Assembly (NCBI GenBank): GCA_913050215.1
Contig: CAJXBG010000033.1
Coordinates: forward strand, 1-36,184
DNA length: 36,184 nucleotides
Reading direction: 5' to 3'
From: an uncultured Gammaproteobacteria bacterium
GTDB lineage: Bacteria > Pseudomonadota > Gammaproteobacteria > Pseudomonadales > Azotimanducaceae
Positions within the stretch are counted from its first letter, which is position 1; every line of letters starts with the position of its first letter. The translations under genes were made by a program, and so were the position numbers. The notes under the pieces are model-generated. The model was not told the origin of the DNA. It searched no databases and was given only the letters and a program-made list of their open reading frames with translations. Below are positions 15,757 to 24,759 of this stretch, piece after piece.

Positions 15757-16923
15757 ATGGATATTGAACTGAGCAAAGAAGATCTCGATTTCGAAGCAGA
15801 AGTCAGAGGTTTTTTGAAAGAAAATGCCTACACTGGCGGCGACGCAGAAGCATGGCGAATGAATTGGTTTGAGAAAGCCAGAGAAAAGGGCAACTGGGAC
15901 GTACCCAAATGGCCGGTGAAGTTTGGTGGTCCTGGTTGGACACCGAATCAGCATTTTGTTTGGCAGAAAGAAACTGCTCGTGCCGGGACACCATGGGATA
16001 TGCCTTTCGGCCTCAGCATGTTGGGACCAGTATTAATGGCCCACGGGTCCGAGGAACAACAACAACGTTTTCTTCCGGATATTCGTGCACGCAAAGTCAA
16101 CTGGTGCCAGGGTTACTCTGAACCGGGCGCTGGTTCAGACCTCGCCAGTCTGAAGACGAAGGCCGAACTGTCAGAGGACGGCTCTCATTATGTCGTCAAC
16201 GGCACTAAAATCTGGACCACCATGGCACACATTGCCGACTGGATTTTCTGTCTCACTCGAACATCTGATGCTGGCATTAAACAGGAAGGAATTACTTTTC
16301 TTCTGTTTCCAATGAAGCAAGATGGCGTTGAAATCAAACCGATCATTACGCTTGGTGGGTCACATACGGTCAATACCGTATTCTTTTCAGACGTCAAAGT
16401 ACCTGTTGAAAACCGCGTTGGAGAGGAAGGCAAAGGCTGGACTTATGCCAAAGGTTTGCTCGAGCATGAGCGCACAGGTATTGCTGGTATTTCTAACTCA
16501 ATTGTCGCCCTCGAAGGTCTAAAAAACAAAGCCCGAAGCGTCAAGCGCGGCAATGGCAGCCTGATGGATGTACCAAGTTTCCGCGCCAAGGTCGCGGAGC
16601 TTGAGGTTGACCTCATGGCCGTCGAATATACAGAGCTTCGCAGTCTAGCAACCGCCAGTGCGGGCACAGCGCCAGGTCCGGAGTCTTCGATCCTCAAGCT
16701 CAAGGGCACGGACATTCAACAACGAATTCAAAAGCTGACCATGGAAGCAGGCGGACAGTTCTCTGCAGCCTGGGGTGGCACCAATGCCGGACCAGATTTT
16801 GCCCGAGCCGGTATGGGTGGATACATGTCCAGCAGGGTCTACACTATCTACGGTGGCGCAAGCGAAGTTCAGAAGGACATTGTCACCAAGAAAGTGCTTG
16901 GCATTAAGTCATCAAAGAAATAG
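15757..16923 (+). CDS. Acyl-CoA dehydrogenase, catalytic-type subunit
   Basis: 388 residues from the ATG at 15757 (an upstream in-frame TTG at 15745 is less likely). Family signatures: WCQGYSEPGAGSDLASLKTKAEL (FAD/substrate loop), GTKIWTTMAHIADWIFCLTRTS, GEEGKGWTYAKGLLEHERTGIAGI, and the C-terminal IYGGASEVQKDIVTKKVLGI. The usual MCAD-type Glu (YEG) is replaced by Gly (YGG), and an ER pair in LLEHERTG offers the alternative catalytic base used in IVD/LCAD-type enzymes. A second acyl-CoA dehydrogenase gene follows after 10 bp, the arrangement of alpha2beta2 enzymes that oxidise steroid side chains or branched acyl-CoAs. Likely controlled by the divergent TetR. Confidence 0.92.
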   Translation: MDIELSKEDLDFEAEVRGFLKENAYTGGDAEAWRMNWFEKAREKGNWDVPKWPVKFGGPGWTPNQHFVWQKETARAGTPWDMPFGLSMLGPVLMAHGSEEQQQRFLPDIRARKVNWCQGYSEPGAGSDLASLKTKAELSEDGSHYVVNGTKIWTTMAHIADWIFCLTRTSDAGIKQEGITFLLFPMKQDGVEIKPIITLGGSHTVNTVFFSDVKVPVENRVGEEGKGWTYAKGLLEHERTGIAGISNSIVALEGLKNKARSVKRGNGSLMDVPSFRAKVAELEVDLMAVEYTELRSLATASAGTAPGPESSILKLKGTDIQQRIQKLTMEAGGQFSAAWGGTNAGPDFARAGMGGYMSSRVYTIYGGASEVQKDIVTKKVLGIKSSKK

Positions 16924-16933
16924 GAGAACTGAA

Positions 16934-18058
16934 ATGAATTTTGATTTAAGTGAAGAACAGCAACTCGTTTCAGACTCAATTGAACGGTTTGTGCAGGAAA
17001 ACTATCATCTCGACAGCAGAATCGCCATCGTGAAAAAGTCTCCAGGATATAGCGAGGAATACTGGAAGACGATGTCCGAACTCGGCTGGCTTGGATTACC
17101 GTTTAGCGAAGACGATGGCGGTTTCGGAGGAGACCAGATCGACACAATGGTGCTGATGGAACAATTTGGTAAAGGTCTCGTGTTGGAGCCATATCTTGCT
17201 AGCATCATCTTGGGCGGCGGCGCCATAAAGCGAGCAGGTAACGATGAACAACGCCAGGCTTGGCTCGAGGGTGTGATCGACGGATCAAAACAGCTAGCAC
17301 TCGCCTACGCTGAACCAGAGTCCGGTGACGAACCTCACAATGTCGCACTCGCAGGCAGCAAAACTAGCGATGGATATACACTAACGGGCACAAAATGTAT
17401 GGTACTGCACGGCGGCACCGCGACTGCATTTGTTGTCTCTTTCCGAACAAGTGGCGGCACAGTTGATCAGTCAGGTATAACACTTGCGCTGATTCCAGCA
17501 GACAGAGAAGGCTTATCTATTCAGGCTTTCCCTACCGTTGATGGTCTCCAGTCGTCTGAACTCACCTTTGATAAGGTCGCCGTCACTGCAGCAGACATCA
17601 TTGGTGATGTTGATGGCGGTTTTGAAACACTCAATGCAACGATCAACGACGGCATTCTGGCTGTCGCTGCAGAAGCAGTCGGCGCGATGGAAGTCCTTTA
17701 TAAGGACACTGTTGCCTACACCCAGGACAGAGAGCAATTTGACCACCCGCTGTCAGACTTTCAGGTACTACAGCATCGAATGGTTGAAATGTTCATGGAA
17801 TACGAACAGTGCAAATCATTGCTGTTTCGCGCCACAATGGAAGTTGCTTCCAACGGGGAGGACGCTCAACGCTGCGTACATGCTCTCAAACACCTGATTG
17901 GCAAGGCATCATTTTTTGTCGGTGAGAATGCGGTGCAGACACATGGCGGAATGGGTGTCACAGAAGAATTGCGGGTTGGTCACTATTTCAAGCGACTGCT
18001 TGTCATTGAGGCACAGTTCGGCAACACCGACTATCACCTCGACCAGTTTGCTGCTTAA
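16934..18058 (+). CDS. Acyl-CoA dehydrogenase, partner (non-canonical) subunit
   Basis: 374 residues from the ATG at 16934, which has AGGAGA 8 bp upstream; the longer open frame from 16775 only overlaps the previous gene. It has MNFDLSEEQQLVSDSIERFV, LGWLGLPFSEDDGGFGGDQIDTMVLMEQFGKG, and the C-terminal HGGMGVTEELRVGHYFKRLL. The active-site loop is HGGMG rather than YEG, and no ER pair occurs at the alternative position. The conserved LAYAEPESGDEPHNV stretch departs from the usual EPGAGSD loop. I infer the beta-type subunit of a heterotetramer with the preceding gene, comparable in arrangement to FadE26-FadE27 or FadE28-FadE29 of mycobacteria. Translation is probably coupled. Confidence 0.9.
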   Translation: MNFDLSEEQQLVSDSIERFVQENYHLDSRIAIVKKSPGYSEEYWKTMSELGWLGLPFSEDDGGFGGDQIDTMVLMEQFGKGLVLEPYLASIILGGGAIKRAGNDEQRQAWLEGVIDGSKQLALAYAEPESGDEPHNVALAGSKTSDGYTLTGTKCMVLHGGTATAFVVSFRTSGGTVDQSGITLALIPADREGLSIQAFPTVDGLQSSELTFDKVAVTAADIIGDVDGGFETLNATINDGILAVAAEAVGAMEVLYKDTVAYTQDREQFDHPLSDFQVLQHRMVEMFMEYEQCKSLLFRATMEVASNGEDAQRCVHALKHLIGKASFFVGENAVQTHGGMGVTEELRVGHYFKRLLVIEAQFGNTDYHLDQFAA

Positions 18059-18103
18059 TACACGTCGCTTCAACCGAGAAGATAGTCACGCCAAATGACA
18101 GCC

Positions 18104-18135
18104 TGTCTCACAACCAGCACCTTGGTTGTGAGACA
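18104..18135. terminator. Strong hairpin between convergent genes
   Basis: TGTCTCACAACCA and TGGTTGTGAGACA are perfect 13-bp arms with a 6-nt loop (GCACCT), 45 bp after the acyl-CoA dehydrogenase stop and before the end of the convergent HAD gene. The tail (CGTTCAGTTTC) is not T-rich, so it may be a bidirectional terminator or an mRNA-stabilising hairpin. Confidence 0.55.
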
Positions 18136-18193
18136 CGTTCAGTTTCATGACTGACGGTGGGCAAGATCAAAACCAACCACGCTCACGCCTGCT

Positions 18194-18856
18194 TCAATCT
18201 CTGTGGAACCCGGGAAGACGTTTGCCAAGCAATTCAGGCAGATCTGTCAGCGCATCAATTTTTGCCGTCGCACCGGTGAAGTCCTGATGCTCGGTGAACT
18301 CATTTTTCACCATGACGCACCGAATACCAGCAGCCATGGCTGAGCCAAGACCTCGCGCAGAGTCTTCGATAATCAACGCGTTTTCCGGCGCTATTGCAAA
18401 GCGATCAATCGCCGCCAAATACGGATCAGGCGCGGGTTTTGTCTGTGCGTAGTCTCCCAATGCCAATACAAAGTCAAAATACGAAGTGATATTGCGCGCT
18501 TCGTGGATTAACTCAAAGTGCTCGCGCCGAGAAGTTGTCACGATCGCCATCGGGTAACTGCCGCTGAGACTGGCCAACGTGTTTTCTACGCCAGGGATCT
18601 GAATATCCTGAGACAAGAGAAAACTTGCATATCTGCGATTCCTGCGCTCACGAAAGGCTTCACGCTGATCGGTCGAGAGTTGCGATGCGTAAGCGGACTT
18701 GCCGGTGACCATATGATCCATATATTCACCCAGCGTCAAATGAATATCCATCGCCGCTAGCTCGTCCTGCGTTGCCTTGAAATACCAATATTCGCTATCG
18801 ACCAGCACCCCGTCATGGTCAAAAAGTAGATGGGTAACATTGCTAAAATCCGTCAT
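18194..18856 (-). CDS. HAD superfamily (subfamily IA) phosphatase
   Basis: 220 residues with all four HAD motifs: FDHDGVLVDSE (Asp13 nucleophile and Asp15), IVTTSRREHF (motif II Thr/Ser), QTKPAPDPYLAAI (motif III Lys), and ALIIEDSARGLGSAMAAG (motif IV acidic pair). A helical cap lies between motifs I and II, as in phosphoglycolate phosphatase and beta-phosphoglucomutase relatives. Cytosolic; it hydrolyses a small phosphorylated metabolite that cannot be named. It stands alone, convergent with the acyl-CoA dehydrogenase pair and divergent from the epoxide hydrolase gene 267 bp away. Confidence 0.88.
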   Translation of the reverse strand: MTDFSNVTHLLFDHDGVLVDSEYWYFKATQDELAAMDIHLTLGEYMDHMVTGKSAYASQLSTDQREAFRERRNRRYASFLLSQDIQIPGVENTLASLSGSYPMAIVTTSRREHFELIHEARNITSYFDFVLALGDYAQTKPAPDPYLAAIDRFAIAPENALIIEDSARGLGSAMAAGIRCVMVKNEFTEHQDFTGATAKIDALTDLPELLGKRLPGFHRD

Positions 18857-19123
18857 ATTTTTTACCTATGTTGTCGTCACTGTCCGCGCGTGTGATGGCA
18901 AGCTTGCGACGACTATTTTGTTTTTTCAATGACCGTTTCCCCTGAAAAGATTAAAGACTTCACACCACAAAGCATAAAGACACAGTCAGGCAAGCAAAAA
19001 AACAGATTGATGTTTGAGCAGCACCTATCACCATATCAAGGATCAAAAGAGAATCATGGATTGCTTAACACGGTATTTTTTTATGATAATAACCGTCAAC
19101 CACCCTCTGAAGAGCCTTGACCC

Positions 19124-20284
19124 ATGTCTGACGCAGCAACGGAAGTACGCGAATTTAGGATTGATATACCTGAAGGTGAAATTATCGATCTTAAAAGTCG
19201 ATTAGCAAGCACCAGGTGGCCGGACGCTGAAACTCCAGACGACTGGTCCCAGGGATTGCCACTTGAGTACCATCAGGAATTCTGCAAATACTGGGAGACT
19301 GAATATGACTGGTATAAAACTCAGGAAAAACTCAACAAGTTCCCACAATTTAAATCGCGTTTTGATGGTATAGATATTCATTTCGTTCACGTTAGGAGCA
19401 AGGAAAACAACGCACGCCCCCTCATTATCACGCATGGCTGGCCGGGTTCGATCGTTGAATTCCAAAAAGTGATAGCACCACTGACGGACCCGGTTGGGCA
19501 TGGCGGCAAGCCTGAGGACGCTTTCCATGTGGTTTGTCCCTCTCTGCCTGGTTTTGGCTTTTCAGACAAACCAACCGGCACCGGTTGGGGCGTGATAAAA
19601 ATAGCAGAGGTATGGAATCAGCTCATGCTTCGTCTTGGTTATGATCGCTATTTCGCGCAGGGTGGTGATTGGGGCTCTGCCGTCACGACGATGATAGGTC
19701 TCCAGAACTTGGGTAACTGCAAGGGGCTTCATGTGAACATGCCAAGTTCCCCACCCACCAAAGAAGCCCTGAAAAATCCTGATGACAAGGATAAAAAAGC
19801 ACTCGCTGCTGGTCAGTTTTATCAACAGTGGGATTCAGGCTATTCCAAGCAACAAGCCACGAGACCACAGACGCTGGGATATGGTTTAAGTGATTCTCCA
19901 TCTGGGCAGGCAGGCTGGGTACTTGAAAAGTTCTACGCCTGGACCGATTGCAACGGACACCCCGAAAATGTCATTTCACGGGACGAGTTACTGGATAACA
20001 TCATGCTTTATTGGCTACCTAATAACGGAGCCTCATCTGCGCGCCTTTACTGGGAAAGCTTCGCCAAGAGCTTTGGCAATGAAGGAGCAAATGGCGTCCA
20101 ATTACCCACAGGCTGCAGTATATTTCCAAAAGAAATTGTTGCGACACCTCGACCCTGGGCTGAACAACGGTACAAGAACATTCAGTACTGGAACGAATTA
20201 GACAAAGGTGGCCATTTCGCGGCATTTGAGCAACCCGAGCTTTTCGTTGAAGAAATGCGGCGGTGTTTTTCGATGCTAGCCTAA
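19124..20284 (+). CDS. Epoxide hydrolase with EHN domain (alpha/beta hydrolase, JHEH-like)
   Basis: 386 residues. The N-terminal epoxide hydrolase (EHN) domain spans about 1-110: FRIDIPEGEIIDLKSRLASTRWPD, LPLEYHQEFCKYWETEYDW, FPQFKSRFDGIDIHFVHVRS. The oxyanion-hole motif HGWPGS starts at His104, the nucleophile is Asp182 in GGDWGS, and the catalytic His is His364 in GGHFAAFEQPE. It is the microsomal/juvenile-hormone epoxide hydrolase type, converting epoxides to diols. No signal peptide or membrane anchor is visible, so it should be soluble. It could detoxify epoxides made by the oxygenases in this region. It is followed 84 bp later by the S9 peptidase, probably as a separate unit. Confidence 0.92.
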   Translation: MSDAATEVREFRIDIPEGEIIDLKSRLASTRWPDAETPDDWSQGLPLEYHQEFCKYWETEYDWYKTQEKLNKFPQFKSRFDGIDIHFVHVRSKENNARPLIITHGWPGSIVEFQKVIAPLTDPVGHGGKPEDAFHVVCPSLPGFGFSDKPTGTGWGVIKIAEVWNQLMLRLGYDRYFAQGGDWGSAVTTMIGLQNLGNCKGLHVNMPSSPPTKEALKNPDDKDKKALAAGQFYQQWDSGYSKQQATRPQTLGYGLSDSPSGQAGWVLEKFYAWTDCNGHPENVISRDELLDNIMLYWLPNNGASSARLYWESFAKSFGNEGANGVQLPTGCSIFPKEIVATPRPWAEQRYKNIQYWNELDKGGHFAAFEQPELFVEEMRRCFSMLA

Positions 20285-20368
20285 TTTGAACGCCAATTTC
20301 AGCACCTCAAAATCGTCACTGTCCGCCCTCAATGTTCCGTTATGTTTCCTCTCGGAGGCTGAGTATCA

Positions 20369-22795
20369 ATGACCACGTCCTTAAGTAAGTTCATCACAAC
20401 GCTGGCAATGCTCACTTGCTCACTGCTTGGGTTCGCAGATTCATCACTCACAGCCTCGGGTAAAAGCCTGTCAATGATCATGGCTGCTCCAGACTGGATA
20501 GGAAACACTGCCCAGGTCCCCCGATTCACTGATGATGGCAAATCAATCATCTATCGCCAAAAGCGGCATGGTGAGCAGTTCCACGACTTCTTCCAAATTG
20601 ACCTTGATGACAATACCGCAGGCAAATCAAAAACAGCTGCGCTGCAATTCAACGAGCAGGTAGATGACCGTCGTGAAAATTTAGCGGTCATTAACAGGGA
20701 CGGTAACTTGTTTTTGGTTGATTTTGACACTGGCGAACGTACTGCACTCACTCAGTCAGCAGCAAAAGACTTGTCAGGTCGATTTATGTCTGACGCACAG
20801 AAGGTCATATTTAATCGCGATGGACAGCAATACTCCGTCGACATGGACACCGGGTTGGTTTCACAACTGACCAATATTAAGGTTGGCGCAGACGCTGCAA
20901 AGAAACCTGACTACAGTTTTTTGAGTAATCAAAAACTCATTTCTGCTCATACCGAGGCACACCGTCGCAAAGAAGTGCGAAAAGAGCGCGAGAAGCAAAG
21001 AGCCCAGATAAACGGAGTAGGACATCTCCAGTCTGTATATCTTGGAGACGAGCGCAAACTGATCTGGAACGTCACCTCGACCAATGGCAAGTACAGTATT
21101 GTTGTCACCACCGAGGACACCGGCGACAGCGGCGTCAGAGAGAAGATGCCCAACTATGTGACTGAAACTGGCTACACGGAACATGTGCCAGTGAGAACCA
21201 AGGTAGGTGAAAAAACACCGGGTGGACATCAACTCGCATTGGTGAAGCTGTCAACCGGAGAGATCACTTCGCTAGATTTTTCCAACCTCGCCGGTATTAA
21301 AAATGATCCCCTCAAAAAACTACGCTCATCGGCCGCTGACTGGCATGTCGCGCACGGTGCGGATCGTGAAAAAATTGAACAGGAGCTCGAGGCCGAATCG
21401 ATCCGTTCGGTGAGAGTCGAGGGAATCAAGTGGAATAACGCAGGTACAGTAGCTGCGATGCAACTACACAGCGTTGACAACAAGGATCGATGGTTGGTTA
21501 CCCTTGACCCATTAAAACCCAAGCCAACATTACAACATCGACTGACCGATGACCGATGGATCAACCAGGCTCACAATGACTATGGCTGGATGCCTGACAA
21601 CCAAACCTTGTGGTTCTTGTCTGAGCAATCCGGCTATTCGCATCTTTATCTTAAGAATCTCAGCGAACGACGTGCCCAACAAGTAACAAGCGGAAATTAT
21701 ATGACTGAATCTCCGACGGTTTCCGTCGACGGCGACTATTTTACCGTCATCGCCAATGTCGAGGATGCCGGCAGCTACGATATTTACCGCGTCAGCACAG
21801 AAGCAGAAATGGCAAAAATATCAAGCCTGCCAGCAGACCCTCAAAGTCGCGTTGGTGATCAGCCATTTATAATTTCCCCTGATGGGACTGATTTGCTATT
21901 TCGACACTCAGCACCCAACAAACCTCCCGAGTGGTATCTTCAGGAGAATCGACCAAAGGCTGAATCAAGACAGATCACCAACACAACTAGCCTGGCTTTT
22001 TCAGAACAGTCTTGGCAGCAACCGACGTTTATTGATATCCCTTCAACACATTTCGATGGCGCATTGCGGGCTCGTGTTTACGCACCGGCAAAAACCAAGG
22101 ACCTGCTACCCATTATTGTCTTTGTTCATGGCGCTGGTTATCTGCAGAACGCCCACACTGGCTGGTCCAGTTACTTCAGAGAGTACATGTTCAATAATCT
22201 TCTTGCCGAGCAGGGATATTTAGTACTCGACCTAGATTATCGCGGGTCACGTGGTTACGGCCGCGATTTTCGCACGGCGATTTACCGATCTATGGGACAT
22301 CCGGAACTTGAAGACCTGTTAGATGGCATAGACTGGCTGGTCACTCACAGGCGAGGCGACCCTAAACGCGTGGGTATCTACGGCGGTTCTTATGGCGGGT
22401 TTTTTATGGCGCTTATGGCTATGTTTCGGGCACCGGACAGAGTTTCTGCAGCAGCGGCGCTAAGGCCGGTGACAGACTGGGCAAACTACAATCATGGTTA
22501 CACATCCAACATTCTGAACACGCCATTGGTTGATCCGACCGCTTACGAGTTAAGTTCTCCGATATACTACGCTGACGCATTCCCGAATAAGCCACTACTC
22601 ATTGCTCACGGCATGCAAGATAGCAATGTCCATGTGCAGGACTCAATCAAGTTACAGCAACGCCTGATAGAACTTAAGAAAGAGAATTTCGAGCTCGCGC
22701 TCTACCCTCTTGACCAACACGGGTTCAAATATCCCTCGTCCTGGCTAGATGAATATCGTCGGATTTATAAACTTTTTGAAAACCACGTTCGCTAG
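20369..22795 (+). CDS. Exported S9 family prolyl oligopeptidase/dipeptidyl peptidase
   Basis: 808 residues. A Sec signal peptide (MTTSLSKFITTLAMLTCSLLGFA) precedes a long beta-propeller region with repeats such as GKSIIYRQKRHGEQFHDFFQID and NQTLWFLSEQSGYSHLYLKNL. The C-terminal hydrolase domain has YGGSYGGFFMALMA with Ser674, then GMQDSNVHVQDS with Asp751 and DQHGFKYP with His784, a complete triad. FVHGAGYLQNA marks the oxyanion region. It belongs with DPP4/acylaminoacyl-peptidase-like enzymes acting in the periplasm or outside on Pro-containing or short peptides. GGAGG-like GGAGG precedes the ATG. An aminopeptidase P gene follows after 108 bp, which points to joint breakdown of proline-rich peptides. 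Confidence 0.92.
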   Translation: MTTSLSKFITTLAMLTCSLLGFADSSLTASGKSLSMIMAAPDWIGNTAQVPRFTDDGKSIIYRQKRHGEQFHDFFQIDLDDNTAGKSKTAALQFNEQVDDRRENLAVINRDGNLFLVDFDTGERTALTQSAAKDLSGRFMSDAQKVIFNRDGQQYSVDMDTGLVSQLTNIKVGADAAKKPDYSFLSNQKLISAHTEAHRRKEVRKEREKQRAQINGVGHLQSVYLGDERKLIWNVTSTNGKYSIVVTTEDTGDSGVREKMPNYVTETGYTEHVPVRTKVGEKTPGGHQLALVKLSTGEITSLDFSNLAGIKNDPLKKLRSSAADWHVAHGADREKIEQELEAESIRSVRVEGIKWNNAGTVAAMQLHSVDNKDRWLVTLDPLKPKPTLQHRLTDDRWINQAHNDYGWMPDNQTLWFLSEQSGYSHLYLKNLSERRAQQVTSGNYMTESPTVSVDGDYFTVIANVEDAGSYDIYRVSTEAEMAKISSLPADPQSRVGDQPFIISPDGTDLLFRHSAPNKPPEWYLQENRPKAESRQITNTTSLAFSEQSWQQPTFIDIPSTHFDGALRARVYAPAKTKDLLPIIVFVHGAGYLQNAHTGWSSYFREYMFNNLLAEQGYLVLDLDYRGSRGYGRDFRTAIYRSMGHPELEDLLDGIDWLVTHRRGDPKRVGIYGGSYGGFFMALMAMFRAPDRVSAAAALRPVTDWANYNHGYTSNILNTPLVDPTAYELSSPIYYADAFPNKPLLIAHGMQDSNVHVQDSIKLQQRLIELKKENFELALYPLDQHGFKYPSSWLDEYRRIYKLFENHVR

Positions 22796-22903
22796 CGAAT
22801 CAACCTAGTGAGAAAACTAGCTGGCAGCGGGTAAGCTGACCGCGAAACAACGAGCAACAGACAACTTATTCTTGGTTTCACAGTTGTTGGAGAGTCACGA
22901 AAA

Positions 22904-24685
22904 ATGATGAGCAAAATAATTCATGAACGATTAACGCAAGTTCGAGCAGCATTCGCAGTTAATAACATCGATGCCTATATCGTGCCCAGAGCTGACGAAT
23001 TTCTAGGAGAATACGTTCCACTGCAAAATGAAAGACTTGCATGGGTCAGCGGTTTTACAGGCTCTGCTGGCATGGTGGTTGTGCTTGAAACAAGTGCTGC
23101 TATCTTCGTCGATGGGCGTTACACCATTCAGGTTCGGCAACAAGTATCAGCAGACCACTATGAATTTCACCATCTGATTGAAGAACCCCCCATGCTCTGG
23201 CTATCGAAGAACCTAGGCGCCGGTGCCAGAGTTGGCTTTGACAGTCGAATGCACTCCTACTCGTGGTATGAAGAAAGCCGTCAGTTGTTAACGAAGCAAG
23301 AAATAGAGTTGGTCGAGATTTCTCAAAACCCAATTGATAAACACTGGCAGGACCGACCTGAGGCTAGCCAGAGTCTCGCACTGCTACTCTCGGAAGCATT
23401 CACAGGCGAGTCAAGCGCGAGCAAACGACGACGCATTGGCGAAGACATTGGTAGGCTCGACGCAGACATAGCTCTTCTCACCCAGCTCGATTCTATTGCC
23501 TGGCTGCTTAATATTCGTGGCGCGGATGTTCCCAGGTTACCTGTACTATTGTCATTTGCAACGCTGGATAAAGATGGACAAGTGGTCCTTTATACTGATC
23601 CACGCAAGCTGACTAACGATTTCAGTTCGCATGTTGGCGATGGCGTCACCATCCGGCATTTTGAAGAACTCCAGAGCGCCCTCGAAACAATGGGAAATGG
23701 GGGCCTTAAAGTTCTGGCAGATCCACTAACGGCAAATGCATGGTGCCAGCTACGCTGTCTTGAGTCTGGTGCCGAACTCGTTGCTGGCACAGATCCGGTA
23801 TTGATACCCAAATCACAAAAAAACCAGGCCGAACTTACCGGCATGAAAAACTGTCATATCCGAGATGGCGCCGCACTATCGCGCTTTCTTCACTGGGTAG
23901 AGAGTGAAGTTGAGGCCGGCAAACTCTACGATGAGGGAGAACTCTCTGACAAACTTGAGTCTTTCCGTATGGCACTGTCCGATATTCAGGATTTGTCTTT
24001 TGACACCATTTCCGCAGCGGGCGCTAATGGTGCACTCTGCCACTACAATCACCTCAACGGTGACCCCGCAAAACTGACACTCAACAACCTTTACCTTGTT
24101 GACTCTGGCGGCCAGTACCTTGATGGTACAACTGACGTCACCCGAACGGTCACCATCGGAGAACCGAGCGCAGAACACCGTAAGATGTTTACGCTGGTTT
24201 TGAAGGGACATATCGCTCTCGCGACTGCCACTTTCCCTAAGGGTACAGGCGGCATGCAGCTTGATGTGCTCGCACGCCAATTTCTCTGGGGCGAAGGTTA
24301 TGATTATGACCATGGCACGGGGCACGGCGTTGGCAATTTCCTGAGCGTACACGAGGGCCCCCAGAGCATTGCAAAAACCGGTTCAAAGCAGGCGCTATTA
24401 CCCGGTATGGTGCTCTCTAATGAGCCAGGCTACTACAAAGAAAATTGCTACGGTATCCGATGCGAGAACCTGATGGTAGTCGTCGAACAAGACAATGGTA
24501 TGTTGGGTTTTGAAACACTGACCTTTGCACCATTTGACCTTCGACTGGTGGACTCCAGCCTGATGACGGCAAATGAAATAGAATGGCTAAATCGCTATCA
24601 CGAGGACGTCCGGCAGAAGCTTTCGAGCCAATTAACTGGCGCCGACCTAGCCTGGCTTCAGGTTGCCACGCAGGCTGCTGTTTAA
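22904..24685 (+). CDS. Xaa-Pro aminopeptidase (aminopeptidase P, M24B)
   Basis: 593 residues, the long three-domain form resembling eukaryotic XPNPEP1. Two creatinase-like N-domains begin with RLTQVRAAFAVNNIDAYIVPRADEFLGEYV and WVSGFTGSAGMVVVL. The pita-bread domain has the M24 metal ligands Asp400 and Asp411 (DSGGQYLDGTTDVTRT), the HGTGHGVGNFLSVHEGP histidines (His470 and His474), Glu507 in NEPGYY and Glu521 in RCENL, with spacing as in the human enzyme. It removes N-terminal residues preceding proline using two Mn ions. No signal peptide, so cytosolic. A GGAG box lies before the ATG-ATG start; the neighbouring exported S9 peptidase may feed it peptides. Confidence 0.94.
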   Translation: MMSKIIHERLTQVRAAFAVNNIDAYIVPRADEFLGEYVPLQNERLAWVSGFTGSAGMVVVLETSAAIFVDGRYTIQVRQQVSADHYEFHHLIEEPPMLWLSKNLGAGARVGFDSRMHSYSWYEESRQLLTKQEIELVEISQNPIDKHWQDRPEASQSLALLLSEAFTGESSASKRRRIGEDIGRLDADIALLTQLDSIAWLLNIRGADVPRLPVLLSFATLDKDGQVVLYTDPRKLTNDFSSHVGDGVTIRHFEELQSALETMGNGGLKVLADPLTANAWCQLRCLESGAELVAGTDPVLIPKSQKNQAELTGMKNCHIRDGAALSRFLHWVESEVEAGKLYDEGELSDKLESFRMALSDIQDLSFDTISAAGANGALCHYNHLNGDPAKLTLNNLYLVDSGGQYLDGTTDVTRTVTIGEPSAEHRKMFTLVLKGHIALATATFPKGTGGMQLDVLARQFLWGEGYDYDHGTGHGVGNFLSVHEGPQSIAKTGSKQALLPGMVLSNEPGYYKENCYGIRCENLMVVVEQDNGMLGFETLTFAPFDLRLVDSSLMTANEIEWLNRYHEDVRQKLSSQLTGADLAWLQVATQAAV

Positions 24686-24759
24686 CTCTGAGACACACCG
24701 CAAGAAGAACACGCTGACGCACAAGCTCGTGTACCCAGACGCAGCGACCGCGTGATCTA

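Noticed and set aside
16775-16933. Longer N-terminus for the second acyl-CoA dehydrogenase
   Set aside because: The extension overlaps the previous gene in another frame, and the ATG at 16934 has an AGGAGA site and the family N-terminus.
18874-20326. 14-base match TCGTCACTGTCCGC at 18874-18887 and 20313-20326
   Set aside because: Matches of this length are expected a couple of times by chance in 36 kb and the two sites have different positions relative to genes.
22788-22799. Palindrome TTCGCTAGCGAA at the end of the S9 peptidase gene
   Set aside because: Short, without loop or T-run, and overlapping the stop codon; likely chance.
23876-24352. Minus-strand frame of 158 residues
   Set aside because: Shadow of the aminopeptidase P gene, whose metal ligands are all present in the plus-strand frame.
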